From: Bacteroidota bacterium
GTDB taxonomy: Bacteria; Bacteroidota; Bacteroidia; M30B66
NCBI GenBank assembly: GCA_947497195.1
Contig: CANMGM010000044.1
Span: 1 to 11,580 of the forward strand
Length of the DNA stretch: 11,580 bases
Direction of reading: 5' to 3'
Below, piece by piece: positions 1-6,641 of this stretch. The translations under genes were made by a program, and so were the position numbers. How positions within the stretch are numbered: the first letter of the stretch is position 1; each line of letters begins with the position of its first letter. Under the pieces are notes generated by a model. That model searched no databases. It was not told the DNA's origin and was given only the letters and a program-made list of their open reading frames with translations.

Positions 1-374
1 CTTGCTCCTTTGGTAATCTCAATCTCGACACTGTTACTTTTCATTACGCCATTGCCAACGCGAATGCTTGCCGGACCGATGGTAAATTTCCCCGGCTTTT
101 TTCCTGCTATATAATACGTGTAGGAAAGCGTTTGCGAAAATTTGCCGTTCACATTTTGCGTACCAAACATTTGCTGCGGCCCCATCAATAAATCGAAAGC
201 CGACAAATCGGGAGCTGAGAACGCATTGCCCATGGCGTTTAGCGAATACGTCAGCTTAATTTGTTCACCAACAGCTGCCTGAATACGACTAAGGGCTGCC
301 GAAAACTTCAACTCCTGCGAATAGCCAATAAGCTGAATAACAAGAATAAATAAAAGTGTAATTGGAGTTTTCAT
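1..374 (-). CDS. batD: BatD, oxygen-tolerance family protein, N-terminal part (runs off the left edge)
   Basis: Only the first 124 or so codons are present; the gene continues beyond base 1. Translation from the ATG at 372-374 begins MKTPITLLFILVIQL and has a signal peptide ending near GYSQ. The mature part opens with a beta-rich segment (FSAALSRIQAAVGEQIKLTY), then FDLLMGPQQ and SQTLSYTYYIAGKKPGKFTI. This is the pattern of the BatD family: a repeated Ig-like periplasmic domain with a GKFTIGPA motif. BatD is a secreted or membrane-anchored member of the Bat complex, and its biochemical role is not established. It follows batC after 12 nt, so it is almost certainly in the same transcript. No Shine-Dalgarno motif precedes the ATG. 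The family is clear; the C-terminal membrane segment usual for BatD cannot be seen here. Confidence 0.88.
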   Translation of the reverse strand, partial: MKTPITLLFILVIQLIGYSQELKFSAALSRIQAAVGEQIKLTYSLNAMGNAFSAPDLSAFDLLMGPQQMFGTQNVNGKFSQTLSYTYYIAGKKPGKFTIGPASIRVGNGVMKSNSVEIEITKGA

Positions 375-386
375 TGAGCTATAAAT

Positions 387-1073
387 TTACCAATCTTTTC
401 CACTTGCAGGAACACCATCCTTGCCTTTTTGTTTATCGGTTTTCTTGCGCAATTCCTTTTCGTTTCGGTTCAGCGCATCGAGCATTTGTTCAGCCTCATC
501 GCGGTTGAGTTGCTCTTTTTTATCCTGCTTTTGCTGGTCCTGCTTCTCGTTTTTTTCCTGATTCTTTGATTGCTGCTGGTCTTGTTGCTGCTGCTTATCC
601 TGATTCTGCTTTTGTTGTTGTTGCTGTTGCTGCTGCTGCTGTTTTTGCAGCTTTTTCTGCGCATACGACAAATTATAGCGGGTATCTTCTGCAGACGGAT
701 CTTGTTTCAGGGCTTTCTTATAGGCTTCGATGCTTTGCTCATACGCTTTATCCTCGAGCAATGAATTGCCCAGGTTGTGGTACATGCGCGAAAGCTCTTT
801 CGGGTCTTTCGTTTTCTTTGCAAGCGTATCTAAAATACCCGCAGCTTCTTTGTAGCGTTTCTGCCGGTAAAGCGAATTACTGAGGTTATAGCCGGCTTTG
901 TCGGAAGCATTGTTCTTACCCAAGGCCTTGCGGTATTCAACCTCAGCATCTTCGTATTTCTTGTTCTGATAGAGTTCGTTGCCCTTGCGAATATGCTCAT
1001 TTTCCTTCTGTGCATGAAGCATCATTCCACCAGCAAAAACAAATGCAAACATGAAAATTAATTGCCATTTCAT
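387..1073 (-). CDS. batC: BatC, TPR protein with glutamine-rich tail
   Basis: The 228-residue protein starts with a signal peptide (about residues 1-21, ending MLHAQ). Three tetratricopeptide-like repeats follow at about 25-56, 59-90 and 97-128; the last reads MYHNLGNSLLEDKAYEQSIE. Residues 139-189 are almost only Q, K, N, D and E, including ten consecutive glutamines at 145-154, and a short charged tail closes the protein. TPR repeats bind other proteins, so BatC is probably a periplasmic scaffold for the neighbouring VWA proteins BatA and BatB; that is inference from family and position. The start codon overlaps the batB stop by 4 nt (ATGA) and is preceded by an SD-like AAAGGAAG, suggesting translational coupling. 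batD follows after 12 nt. TPR architecture, acidic/basic Q-rich tail and operon position all agree with BatC. Confidence 0.9.
   Translation of the reverse strand: MKWQLIFMFAFVFAGGMMLHAQKENEHIRKGNELYQNKKYEDAEVEYRKALGKNNASDKAGYNLSNSLYRQKRYKEAAGILDTLAKKTKDPKELSRMYHNLGNSLLEDKAYEQSIEAYKKALKQDPSAEDTRYNLSYAQKKLQKQQQQQQQQQQKQNQDKQQQQDQQQSKNQEKNEKQDQQKQDKKEQLNRDEAEQMLDALNRNEKELRKKTDKQKGKDGVPASGKDW
507..659 (-). repeat. CAG/CAA-rich low-complexity tract inside batC
   Basis: These bases encode batC residues 139-189, made almost entirely of Gln, Lys, Asp, Asn and Glu. The core at 612-641 is ten consecutive glutamine codons, a mix of CAG and CAA, so it is an imperfect rather than a pure triplet run. On the other strand it reads as poly-leucine, which creates a spurious plus-strand ORF. 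Confidence 0.9.
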
Positions 1074-2116
1074 ACCTGTTCTTCCTTTCTGTTTAAGGGA
1101 TTTAAACGCAGCAGTCGTTTATTTTTACGCTCTGATGTAAGCAACTCGATAATTAAAATCAACAGCGCAAATCCAAGGAAATACTGAAAACGGTCCTCGT
1201 AATCGGTAAAGGCCTTGTTGCCCATCTCTGTTTTTTGCAGCGAACTGATTTCCTCCACAAGCGTCTCCAGACCGACATCCGAATTGCTGGCCTGCACAAA
1301 CTTACCGCCGCCGGCACGCGCCACATCTGATAGCATAGCGGGATTCATGGCCGAAATAACGGGATTCCCATTCTCGTCTCTGCGATAGCCTTTGCTTCCA
1401 CTCTCTTCGATTACCGGAACCGGCGCACCCTGCTCCGAACCAATTCCGAGCGTATACACCAGCACATTTTTCTCTCGTGCATTTTTGGCTGCTTCGATGG
1501 CATCATCCTCGTGGTTTTCGCCATCCGAAATAACAACGATTGCCTTGCTGCGCACTCCTCCCTTTGGTAATGCCTTTACGCCCAAATCGATTGCAGTACC
1601 AATCGCTGTTCCCTGCGCCTGAATGCTCTCGTTCGACACGCCCGACAAAAACATCCGCGCCGCGGCATAATCGTTTGTGAAAGGTAATTGTAGAAAGGCA
1701 TCCCCTGCAAACACAACGATACCAATGCGGTCATCGCCCAGTTTATCGAGCAATCGTAAAATGGCTTGTTTCGAACGCTCTAGGCGACTCGGCTTGATAT
1801 CTTCTGCCAGCATGCTGTTCGACACATCCAACGCGAGAATAAGGTCAATGCCTTGTCTTTTTACTTCTTCGTAACGCGAACCAATTTGCGGATCACTCAA
1901 TCCCACCACCAGCAGCACAAACGCAAAGCACATCATGATGAACTTAAGTCGAACCCTCCCAATTGAACGATCGGGCATAAGCCGATCCACCAAAACGGGA
2001 TCTCCGAATCGTTCTATGGCGCGGCGTTTCCAGCGCATCCGCAACCAAAACAAGGCAACGAACACCGGTAAAAGGCACAAACCCCACAGAAAAAACGGAT
2101 ATGCAAATCGGAACAT
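1070..2116 (-). CDS. batB: BatB, membrane-anchored von Willebrand factor A domain protein
   Basis: The protein has 348 residues. Two N-terminal membrane helices (about 8-25 and 57-75) precede a VWA domain from about residue 90, and a third helix lies near 311-327 before a basic tail. The metal-ion-dependent adhesion site (MIDAS) is complete: DVSNS (D97, S99, S101), T170 in GTAIG and D198 in SDGE, so the domain should bind a divalent cation and a protein partner. The flanking LSDPQIG segment is typical of the BatA/BatB group. batB begins 3 nt after the batA stop with no visible SD, and its stop overlaps the batC start. BatA and BatB are paralogues, probably from tandem duplication; this copy is called BatB from its second position and its place just before the TPR gene. 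Confidence 0.92.
   Translation of the reverse strand: MFRFAYPFFLWGLCLLPVFVALFWLRMRWKRRAIERFGDPVLVDRLMPDRSIGRVRLKFIMMCFAFVLLVVGLSDPQIGSRYEEVKRQGIDLILALDVSNSMLAEDIKPSRLERSKQAILRLLDKLGDDRIGIVVFAGDAFLQLPFTNDYAAARMFLSGVSNESIQAQGTAIGTAIDLGVKALPKGGVRSKAIVVISDGENHEDDAIEAAKNAREKNVLVYTLGIGSEQGAPVPVIEESGSKGYRRDENGNPVISAMNPAMLSDVARAGGGKFVQASNSDVGLETLVEEISSLQKTEMGNKAFTDYEDRFQYFLGFALLILIIELLTSERKNKRLLRLNPLNRKEEQV
1081..1088 (-). promoter_or_regulatory. SD-like site for batC
   Basis: The minus strand reads AAAGGAAG within the last codons of batB, 7 nt before the batC ATG. It fixes the start at 1073 and sits at an ATGA stop/start overlap, consistent with re-initiation by ribosomes finishing batB. Confidence 0.6.
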
Positions 2117-2119
2117 AAC

Positions 2120-3151
2120 TCAGGGAATTGAACGCATTAAGGTGTTACGTAAAAGCCACTCAAAACAGAATAGAATCAATGCGGCAAGTGCCAATGGCCA
2201 GAATTCTTCCTTGCGCTTTCGGTATTCGGTTGAGTCGAAGCGGGTTTTCTCTAGTTCATCGATTTTTTTATAGATACCGGCAAGTGCTTCATTGTTCGTA
2301 GCCCGGAAATACTGCCCGCCAGTCATCGACGCAATTTGTTTGAGCAAACCTTCATCAATCCGTACCTCAGCATAATCAAAAGCAAACTGTCCGTTTGGAT
2401 AACGGTACACCGGCGAATAGGCTACACCACGCGTTCCAACGCCAATCGTATACACTCGGATGCCATACAACTGCGAAATTTCGGCAGCTGTGAGTGGCGA
2501 TATGTTACCAACATTATTCTCTCCGTCGGTAATCAAAATCACCACCTTCGAAGCCGATTTGCTCTCACGTAGTCTGTTAACGGCCGTTGCCAGTCCAAGT
2601 CCAATGGCGGTTCCTTCGGGTAGAAAATTGGTATCAACTTCGAGCAGCAAGCTTTTAAGCACCGAATGATCGATGGTTAAAGGACATTGCGTGTAGGCCT
2701 CGCCCGAAAAGATTACCAAACCGATACGGTCGTTGGGCCTTCCGTCGGTGAAATCGATGGCCACTTCCTTGGCTGCTTCGAGGCGGTTTGGCTTGAGGTC
2801 GCGTGCAAACATACTGGGCGAAAGGTCCATCGACATTACAATGTCTATCCCTTCGGCTGTCATATCTTGCCACGAAAGGCGGGTTTGTGGACGCGCAATG
2901 GCCACAATCAACAGACTCAAACCCAGCATGCGCAAGATAAAGGGCAGATGAATTAAGCGTACAACGGCGCTTTTACGCTGGTTCTGAAAGCCGCCGAAAT
3001 CAGAAATCTGCAATTCGGGCTTGGCTTTTCGTCCCTTGAAAATGTACCAAACGATGAGCAGCGGTATAATTCCCAGGACTAATAGAAACCACGGATGCGC
3101 GAAGTTAATATCGCGCAGGGCAGGCAGGCTGAGGATGCTCTCTTCCATCAT
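2120..3151 (-). CDS. batA: BatA, membrane-anchored von Willebrand factor A domain protein
   Basis: The 343-residue protein has membrane helices at about 21-38, 68-86 and 317-335 around a VWA domain. All MIDAS positions are present: DLSPS (D109, S111, S113), T181 in GTAIG and D209 in TDGE. The HPWFLLVLGIIPLL opening and the ARPQTRLSW segment after the second helix are typical of BatA. The domain layout matches BatB. The start is the first of two adjacent ATGs; it overlaps the upstream stop by 4 nt and lies 7 nt after a full SD sequence. BatA is expected to work with BatB and the MoxR ATPase in a membrane complex. In Bacteroides fragilis the bat locus was linked to aerotolerance; its direct role is unsettled. 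Confidence 0.92.
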   Translation of the reverse strand: MMEESILSLPALRDINFAHPWFLLVLGIIPLLIVWYIFKGRKAKPELQISDFGGFQNQRKSAVVRLIHLPFILRMLGLSLLIVAIARPQTRLSWQDMTAEGIDIVMSMDLSPSMFARDLKPNRLEAAKEVAIDFTDGRPNDRIGLVIFSGEAYTQCPLTIDHSVLKSLLLEVDTNFLPEGTAIGLGLATAVNRLRESKSASKVVILITDGENNVGNISPLTAAEISQLYGIRVYTIGVGTRGVAYSPVYRYPNGQFAFDYAEVRIDEGLLKQIASMTGGQYFRATNNEALAGIYKKIDELEKTRFDSTEYRKRKEEFWPLALAALILFCFEWLLRNTLMRSIP

Positions 3152-4089
3152 GAAGCGGCCTCCTTTTCTGGTTGATTTGGCAAATCGCCGGGTTTGGTTT
3201 GCAACACAAACGAACGGGCCAATTGCATACTGCGTTCGTGTTCGGCTGGAAGTGGCTTTTCCTTGGCGAATTTTACCAAATCGGCAAGCACAAATACATT
3301 ACGTGCTGCTTCAAGTGAATCGACTGAAATAGCTGATTTTCTGAGCATAGACAAAGTTTCGTCGCTGGTCGATTCGAGCGCGGGCAAGCTCAACTGCTCT
3401 TCGATGTATGCACGAAGTGTGTCGGCAATAGCAGAATGGTAGCGTTTGTCGTTTCCGCTTTTCCAGGCCCCTTCTTTTTCGATGCGTTCCAGCTCTTCGA
3501 GTGCGCGTTGCCAAGCCGGTGTTTTTGGTTTTTCGGGCTCGGGAGCAAGCTGTTTGTTTTTGCTCTTACGCCAGCGATACACTCCATAAGCAATCAACAA
3601 AGCCGCAAGGGCACCAAGTATGGAATAGATGATGATGTCGGTGTAATCGAATGGCACATCTTCGATTCCGCGAATATCTTTGATCGATTTGGTGGTATCG
3701 ACCGCAACGGGATAAATATCAATGCTGAGCATATCGCTCAAAACCGATTCGGTATCGCCTTGCGCAGTGATGAATTGAAAATCGAAGACCGGCAAATTGT
3801 GCATGCCCGAATCGAATGAAGTAATCCAAACCGATTGCGTGAAATTGGTGCGTCCGGCATTGCGCACAGTATCGATGGTATCCTTGCGCAAAACATCGAA
3901 CCATTGGCCGAGTGTGTCGGCTATGGGCGGCCAGATGAGATCTTGCTCGGGACCAGCCGTGGCATTTAGTTTCAGCTCAACCTGTTCGCCAATTTTAATG
4001 CGGTACTTGTCGGCTTTTACGGATGCTTGCTGCGCATTCAGTGAGAACGAAACAAGCAGAAATAATGCGAATAACAAGGCGTTTCTCAT
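3148..4089 (-). CDS. DUF4381/BatD-like single-pass membrane protein of the bat operon
   Basis: The protein has 313 residues. A signal peptide (1-20, ending SLNAQ) leads into a periplasmic beta-rich domain (about 21-150) with IKIGEQVELKLNAT near its start, resembling the first domain of BatD. One membrane helix follows (about 152-172), then RWRKSKNK as the stop-transfer segment. The cytoplasmic domain (about 173-313) contains WQRALEELERIEKEGAW and LADLVKFAKEKPLPAEHE, as in DUF4381-type proteins that sit between DUF58 and BatA genes. The role is unknown; it may couple the cytoplasmic MoxR/DUF58 pair to the periplasmic Bat proteins (inference). It overlaps both neighbours by 4 nt and has a full SD. 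The family call rests on recognised pattern and position, not on a profile search. Confidence 0.8.
   Translation of the reverse strand: MRNALLFALFLLVSFSLNAQQASVKADKYRIKIGEQVELKLNATAGPEQDLIWPPIADTLGQWFDVLRKDTIDTVRNAGRTNFTQSVWITSFDSGMHNLPVFDFQFITAQGDTESVLSDMLSIDIYPVAVDTTKSIKDIRGIEDVPFDYTDIIIYSILGALAALLIAYGVYRWRKSKNKQLAPEPEKPKTPAWQRALEELERIEKEGAWKSGNDKRYHSAIADTLRAYIEEQLSLPALESTSDETLSMLRKSAISVDSLEAARNVFVLADLVKFAKEKPLPAEHERSMQLARSFVLQTKPGDLPNQPEKEAAS
3159..3167 (-). promoter_or_regulatory. Strong Shine-Dalgarno site for batA
   Basis: The minus strand reads AAAAGGAGG, fully complementary to the canonical anti-SD, 7 nt before the first batA ATG and inside the end of the upstream gene. It supports the start at 3151 over the second Met. 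Confidence 0.75.
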
Positions 4090-4958
4090 TTTGCGCCCCT
4101 CCTTTTCAACAAATTACTCAAAGGCTGAATCCAAGACCGGTCGGTACGCAACACAGCCAGATCGACACCGCTACGCGCCATGGCATTTTTGATGGCATCA
4201 TCCTGCTTGCGCCAGTTGATTTCGTAATTTTTACGTACAGCCCGGTCGGAAGTATCGACCCATTGCGTTTCGCCCGTTTCGGCATTGCGGAATTGCACCA
4301 ATCCCACATCGGGAAGACTTGCCTCGCGCGGGTCGCAGACTTGTAGCGCTACCAGGTCGTGCTTTCGCGCGGCAATGCGTAGGCTGTCGGTGTAGGGTTT
4401 CGAAATAAAGTCAGACAGTACGAAGGCCGTGCAGCGCTTTTTGGCAACGTTGGTGAGGAAGCGCAAGGCCTGATCGACATCGGTTTGCCGGTGTTCGGGT
4501 TTAAAATCGACCAACTCTCTGATTAAGCGCAATACATGCGATTTTCCTTTTTTGGGCGGGATGTATTTTTCGATTTTATCGCTGAAGAAGATAAGTCCAA
4601 TTTTGTCGCTGTTCTGCAATGATGAGAATGCTAGAACGGCGCACACTTCGGTAACCATCTCCATTTTGAATTGTTGTTGTGTGCCGAAATCTTTCGATCC
4701 GCTCACGTCGACGAGCAGCATTAAGGTTAACTCACGCTCTTCTTCAAATACTTTAACATATGGATTTCCAAATCTGGCTGTTACGTTCCAGTCGATTGTG
4801 CGAATATCGTCGCCCTGCTGGTACTCGCGCACCTCGCTAAACGACATACCGCGGCCTTTGAATGCGCTATGGTATTGGCCCGAAAACAACTCGGCCGACA
4901 AGCCCCGACTTTTGATTTCGAGTTTCCGTACTTTCTTGAGGATATCGTTGGTAGTCAT
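4086..4958 (-). CDS. DUF58 domain protein (VWA-like, soluble)
   Basis: The 290-residue protein has no membrane segment. The DUF58 signature lies at about residues 36-62: GRGMSF, then REYQQGDDIRTIDWNVTAR. A VWA-like core starts with LLVDVSGS (D84, S86, S88 as MIDAS positions), followed by TDVDQALRFL and FVLSDFIS, which supply the usual later Thr and Asp. DUF58 proteins are regular partners of MoxR ATPases and precede the Bat VWA genes. This one is of the short cytoplasmic type, without the N-terminal membrane helices that some DUF58 proteins carry. It lies 36 nt after the moxR stop, with no SD before its ATG, and its stop overlaps the next start by 4 nt. The biochemical function is unknown; a substrate-adaptor role for MoxR is inference. 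Confidence 0.92.
   Translation of the reverse strand: MTTNDILKKVRKLEIKSRGLSAELFSGQYHSAFKGRGMSFSEVREYQQGDDIRTIDWNVTARFGNPYVKVFEEERELTLMLLVDVSGSKDFGTQQQFKMEMVTEVCAVLAFSSLQNSDKIGLIFFSDKIEKYIPPKKGKSHVLRLIRELVDFKPEHRQTDVDQALRFLTNVAKKRCTAFVLSDFISKPYTDSLRIAARKHDLVALQVCDPREASLPDVGLVQFRNAETGETQWVDTSDRAVRKNYEINWRKQDDAIKNAMARSGVDLAVLRTDRSWIQPLSNLLKRRGAK
4096..4106 (-). promoter_or_regulatory. Strong Shine-Dalgarno site for the DUF4381-like gene
   Basis: The minus strand reads AAAAGGAGGGG, with the AAGGAGG core at 4098-4104, 8 nt before the ATG at 4089. It lies in the last codons of the DUF58 gene next to an ATGA overlap. Confidence 0.75.
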
Positions 4959-4994
4959 CGTTCACACAAAGGTTCGCGGCTTCACAGATCTTAA

Positions 4995-5981
4995 CTATGG
5001 AACCTCAACGGTGTTCAGGATTTCTGCAATGATGTTTTCGGTGGTGATGTTTTCGGCTTCTGCTTCGTAGGTGAGGCCGATGCGGTGACGAAGCACATCG
5101 AGGCAAACGGCGCGCACGTCTTCGGGAATAACATATCCGCGGCGGCGAATAAATGCGTAGGCCTTGGCTGCCAGAGCTAGCGAAATAGATGCACGCGGAG
5201 ACGCGCCGAAACTGATGAGCGGCTGGAATTTCGCCAAACCGGCTTCGGCAGGGAAGCGCGTAGCGAATACGATGTTTACGATGTAGTTCTCGATTTTCTC
5301 ATCCATATACACCTCGCGTACAATCTGGCGGGCACGTAGAATCTGCTCCGGACTAACCACCTTCGACGGTTTCGGAAATTCGGCATTCAGATTCTGGCGA
5401 ATGATTTTACGTTCGTCCTCGCGCGTTGGATAGGTGATTACGATTTTGAGCATGAAGCGATCGACCTGTGCTTCGGGCAGCGGATAGGTTCCCTCCTGCT
5501 CTACCGGGTTTTGTGTGGCCAGTACGAGGAAAGGCTCGGGCAATTTGTGCGTGGTATCGCCTATGGTAACCTGGCGCTCCTGCATGGCTTCGAGCAAAGC
5601 ACTCTGTACTTTGGCCGGAGCGCGGTTAATTTCGTCGGCAAGGATGAAATTGGCGAACAAAGGTCCTTTGCGCACGGTAAATTGCTCCTGCTTCTGGTTG
5701 TAAATCATGGTACCAACCAAGTCGGCAGGCAACAGATCGGGGGTAAATTGGATGCGGGAGAATTGGGCGTCGATGGTTTGCGCCAGCGATTTGATGGCCA
5801 GCGTTTTTGCCAAGCCCGGAACGCCTTCGAGAAGCAAATGCCCGTTGGCGAGCAAGCCGATCAACAGGCGATCTACCATGTATTGTTGTCCTACAATTAC
5901 CTTATCGAGTTCGAGTTTGAGCAATTCGATGAAGGCGCTTTCACGTTCAATTTTCTCGTTAATCTCGCGGATATCAGTCAT
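4995..5981 (-). CDS. moxR: MoxR-family AAA+ ATPase
   Basis: The protein has 328 residues, the usual length for the family. The Walker A motif is GVPGLAKT at 53-60 and Walker B is ILADEINR at 113-120 (D116, E117). Sensor 1 is ATQNP at 155-159, followed by EQEGTYPLPEAQVDRF. The GASPRA motif at 259-264 carries the sensor 2 arginine. The lid domain closes with YVIPEDVRAVCLDVLRHRI. MoxR ATPases hydrolyse ATP to remodel or activate partner proteins, often through VWA proteins. Six such partners or scaffolds follow on the same strand. It is the first gene of the operon, with a promoter candidate ending about 20 nt upstream. No SD precedes the ATG. Confidence 0.95.
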   Translation of the reverse strand: MTDIREINEKIERESAFIELLKLELDKVIVGQQYMVDRLLIGLLANGHLLLEGVPGLAKTLAIKSLAQTIDAQFSRIQFTPDLLPADLVGTMIYNQKQEQFTVRKGPLFANFILADEINRAPAKVQSALLEAMQERQVTIGDTTHKLPEPFLVLATQNPVEQEGTYPLPEAQVDRFMLKIVITYPTREDERKIIRQNLNAEFPKPSKVVSPEQILRARQIVREVYMDEKIENYIVNIVFATRFPAEAGLAKFQPLISFGASPRASISLALAAKAYAFIRRRGYVIPEDVRAVCLDVLRHRIGLTYEAEAENITTENIIAEILNTVEVP

Positions 5982-6002
5982 ACGTTTTCAAAAAATTGTG
6001 CG

Positions 6003-6033
6003 CAAAATAAATGCATAGCGCGGCATTGGTCAA
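6003..6033 (-). promoter_or_regulatory. Candidate Bacteroidota-type promoter for the moxR-bat operon
   Basis: Read on the minus strand, TTG (6031-6033) is followed by 20 nt and then TTATTTTG (6003-6010), one mismatch from the TAnnTTTG consensus. The transcript would start near 5997, leaving a leader of about 16 nt before moxR. It is the best match in the gap; the call is by pattern only. Confidence 0.5.
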
Positions 6034-6337
6034 GATGCAAAATTTTAAAAAATGTTAATTTAGAATGAAAAAATTCTTGTGCAATGATATAGATATTTTG
6101 TGCCCTTGTATGATGGCATTTGAGATAGAATATCAACAAAGAATTAACGAGGTTACGCCTTTCACGTTCTGGCTATCCTATTTGGCTTTAAAGCGATTTC
6201 GGAGCTTTTTACAATATTCCTGTAGGCTTGCTTTCTGCAACAGAAAATCGATTATATTTTTTCGTTGCATTCTTTTTAAAATCGAGTTTAGACAAATGGT
6301 CAAACACAAAGCGCTGGTCGGTAATGATGGATTCATT

Positions 6338-6456
6338 TTTTGGGCGCCAAATTCGGGCTTTCCGGTTCAAGTCCTCGTGCCGCATCGTTTCGCGAAAAGC
6401 TCCACGCTCGGCACTGCGGGCTTTCCCCTGCAATCCCGGGCGCGATTGTGGTAAAA
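6338..6456 (+). repeat. Intergenic GC-rich repeat, copy A
   Basis: This copy aligns with 9244-9372 in the same orientation. Shared blocks in order are TTTTGG(G)CGCCA, CGGGCTTTCCGGTnCAAG, CTGCGGGCTTTnCCCTGCAA, CCCnGGCGCG and GGTAAAA. Two direct half-repeats lie inside it at 6355-6374 and 6418-6437, both of the form GGGCTTTCC-nn-T-n-CAA-nn-CC. The middle differs between copies. It lies in noncoding sequence downstream of gldG and about 360 bp upstream of moxR. Its half-repeats look like an interspersed Bacteroidota repeat, but I cannot assign a named family. Confidence 0.8.
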
Positions 6457-6550
6457 GTTATATTAGGATAATGGTGGAGGGTGGTTTTCCAACATTGCGC
6501 CTTGTAGCATGGGCATGAGGTCCCGTTCCGACTCCGTACAACGAATTATT

Positions 6551-6617
6551 GTCTATTTAGACATAAATCCATGCACGTCGTTTTAGGCTATTTACAAACG
6601 TCCTACAATAAATCCAT
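6551..6617. repeat. Small palindrome and 10-bp direct repeat downstream of gldG
   Basis: GTCTATTTAGAC at 6551-6562 is a palindrome with 5-bp arms. ATAAATCCAT follows directly at 6563-6572 and recurs at 6608-6617. The gldG stop lies 25 bases further right. No T-run follows, so a terminator is not supported. Chance remains possible in this AT-rich stretch. Confidence 0.35.
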
Positions 6618-6641
6618 AAACTCGAAGACCGCAAACATGCT

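Larger units (their letters stand above)
5982..6641. other. 660-base intergenic gap between gldG and moxR
   Basis: The gap holds the moxR promoter candidate at its left end, copy A of the intergenic repeat at 6338-6456, and small AT-rich repeats at 6551-6617. At 6061-6330 I see nothing I can name. ORFs crossing the gap on both strands run into the repeat and share no family motif. No clear rho-independent terminator follows gldG. Confidence 0.7.

Noticed and set aside
570..764. Plus-strand leucine-rich ORF of 64 residues
   Set aside because: It is the antisense reading of the CAG/CAA tract in batC; poly-leucine follows directly from CTG/TTG triplets, and no gene context supports it.
6178..6336. 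Minus-strand 52-codon ORF beginning MNPSLPTSAL
   Set aside because: It is short and basic, with no recognised motif, no SD and no clear promoter; AT-rich sequence of this size gives such frames by chance.
6209..6433. Minus-strand 74-residue ORF in the same gap
   Set aside because: Its start lies inside repeat copy A and the remainder has no recognisable domain, SD or operon context.
6065..6454. Plus-strand 129-residue ORF in the gldG-moxR gap
   Set aside because: Its C-terminal third is the translation of repeat copy A (FPVQVLVPHRF, AGFPLQSRARL). The rest shows no family motif. Frames through this repeat easily produce false hypothetical proteins.
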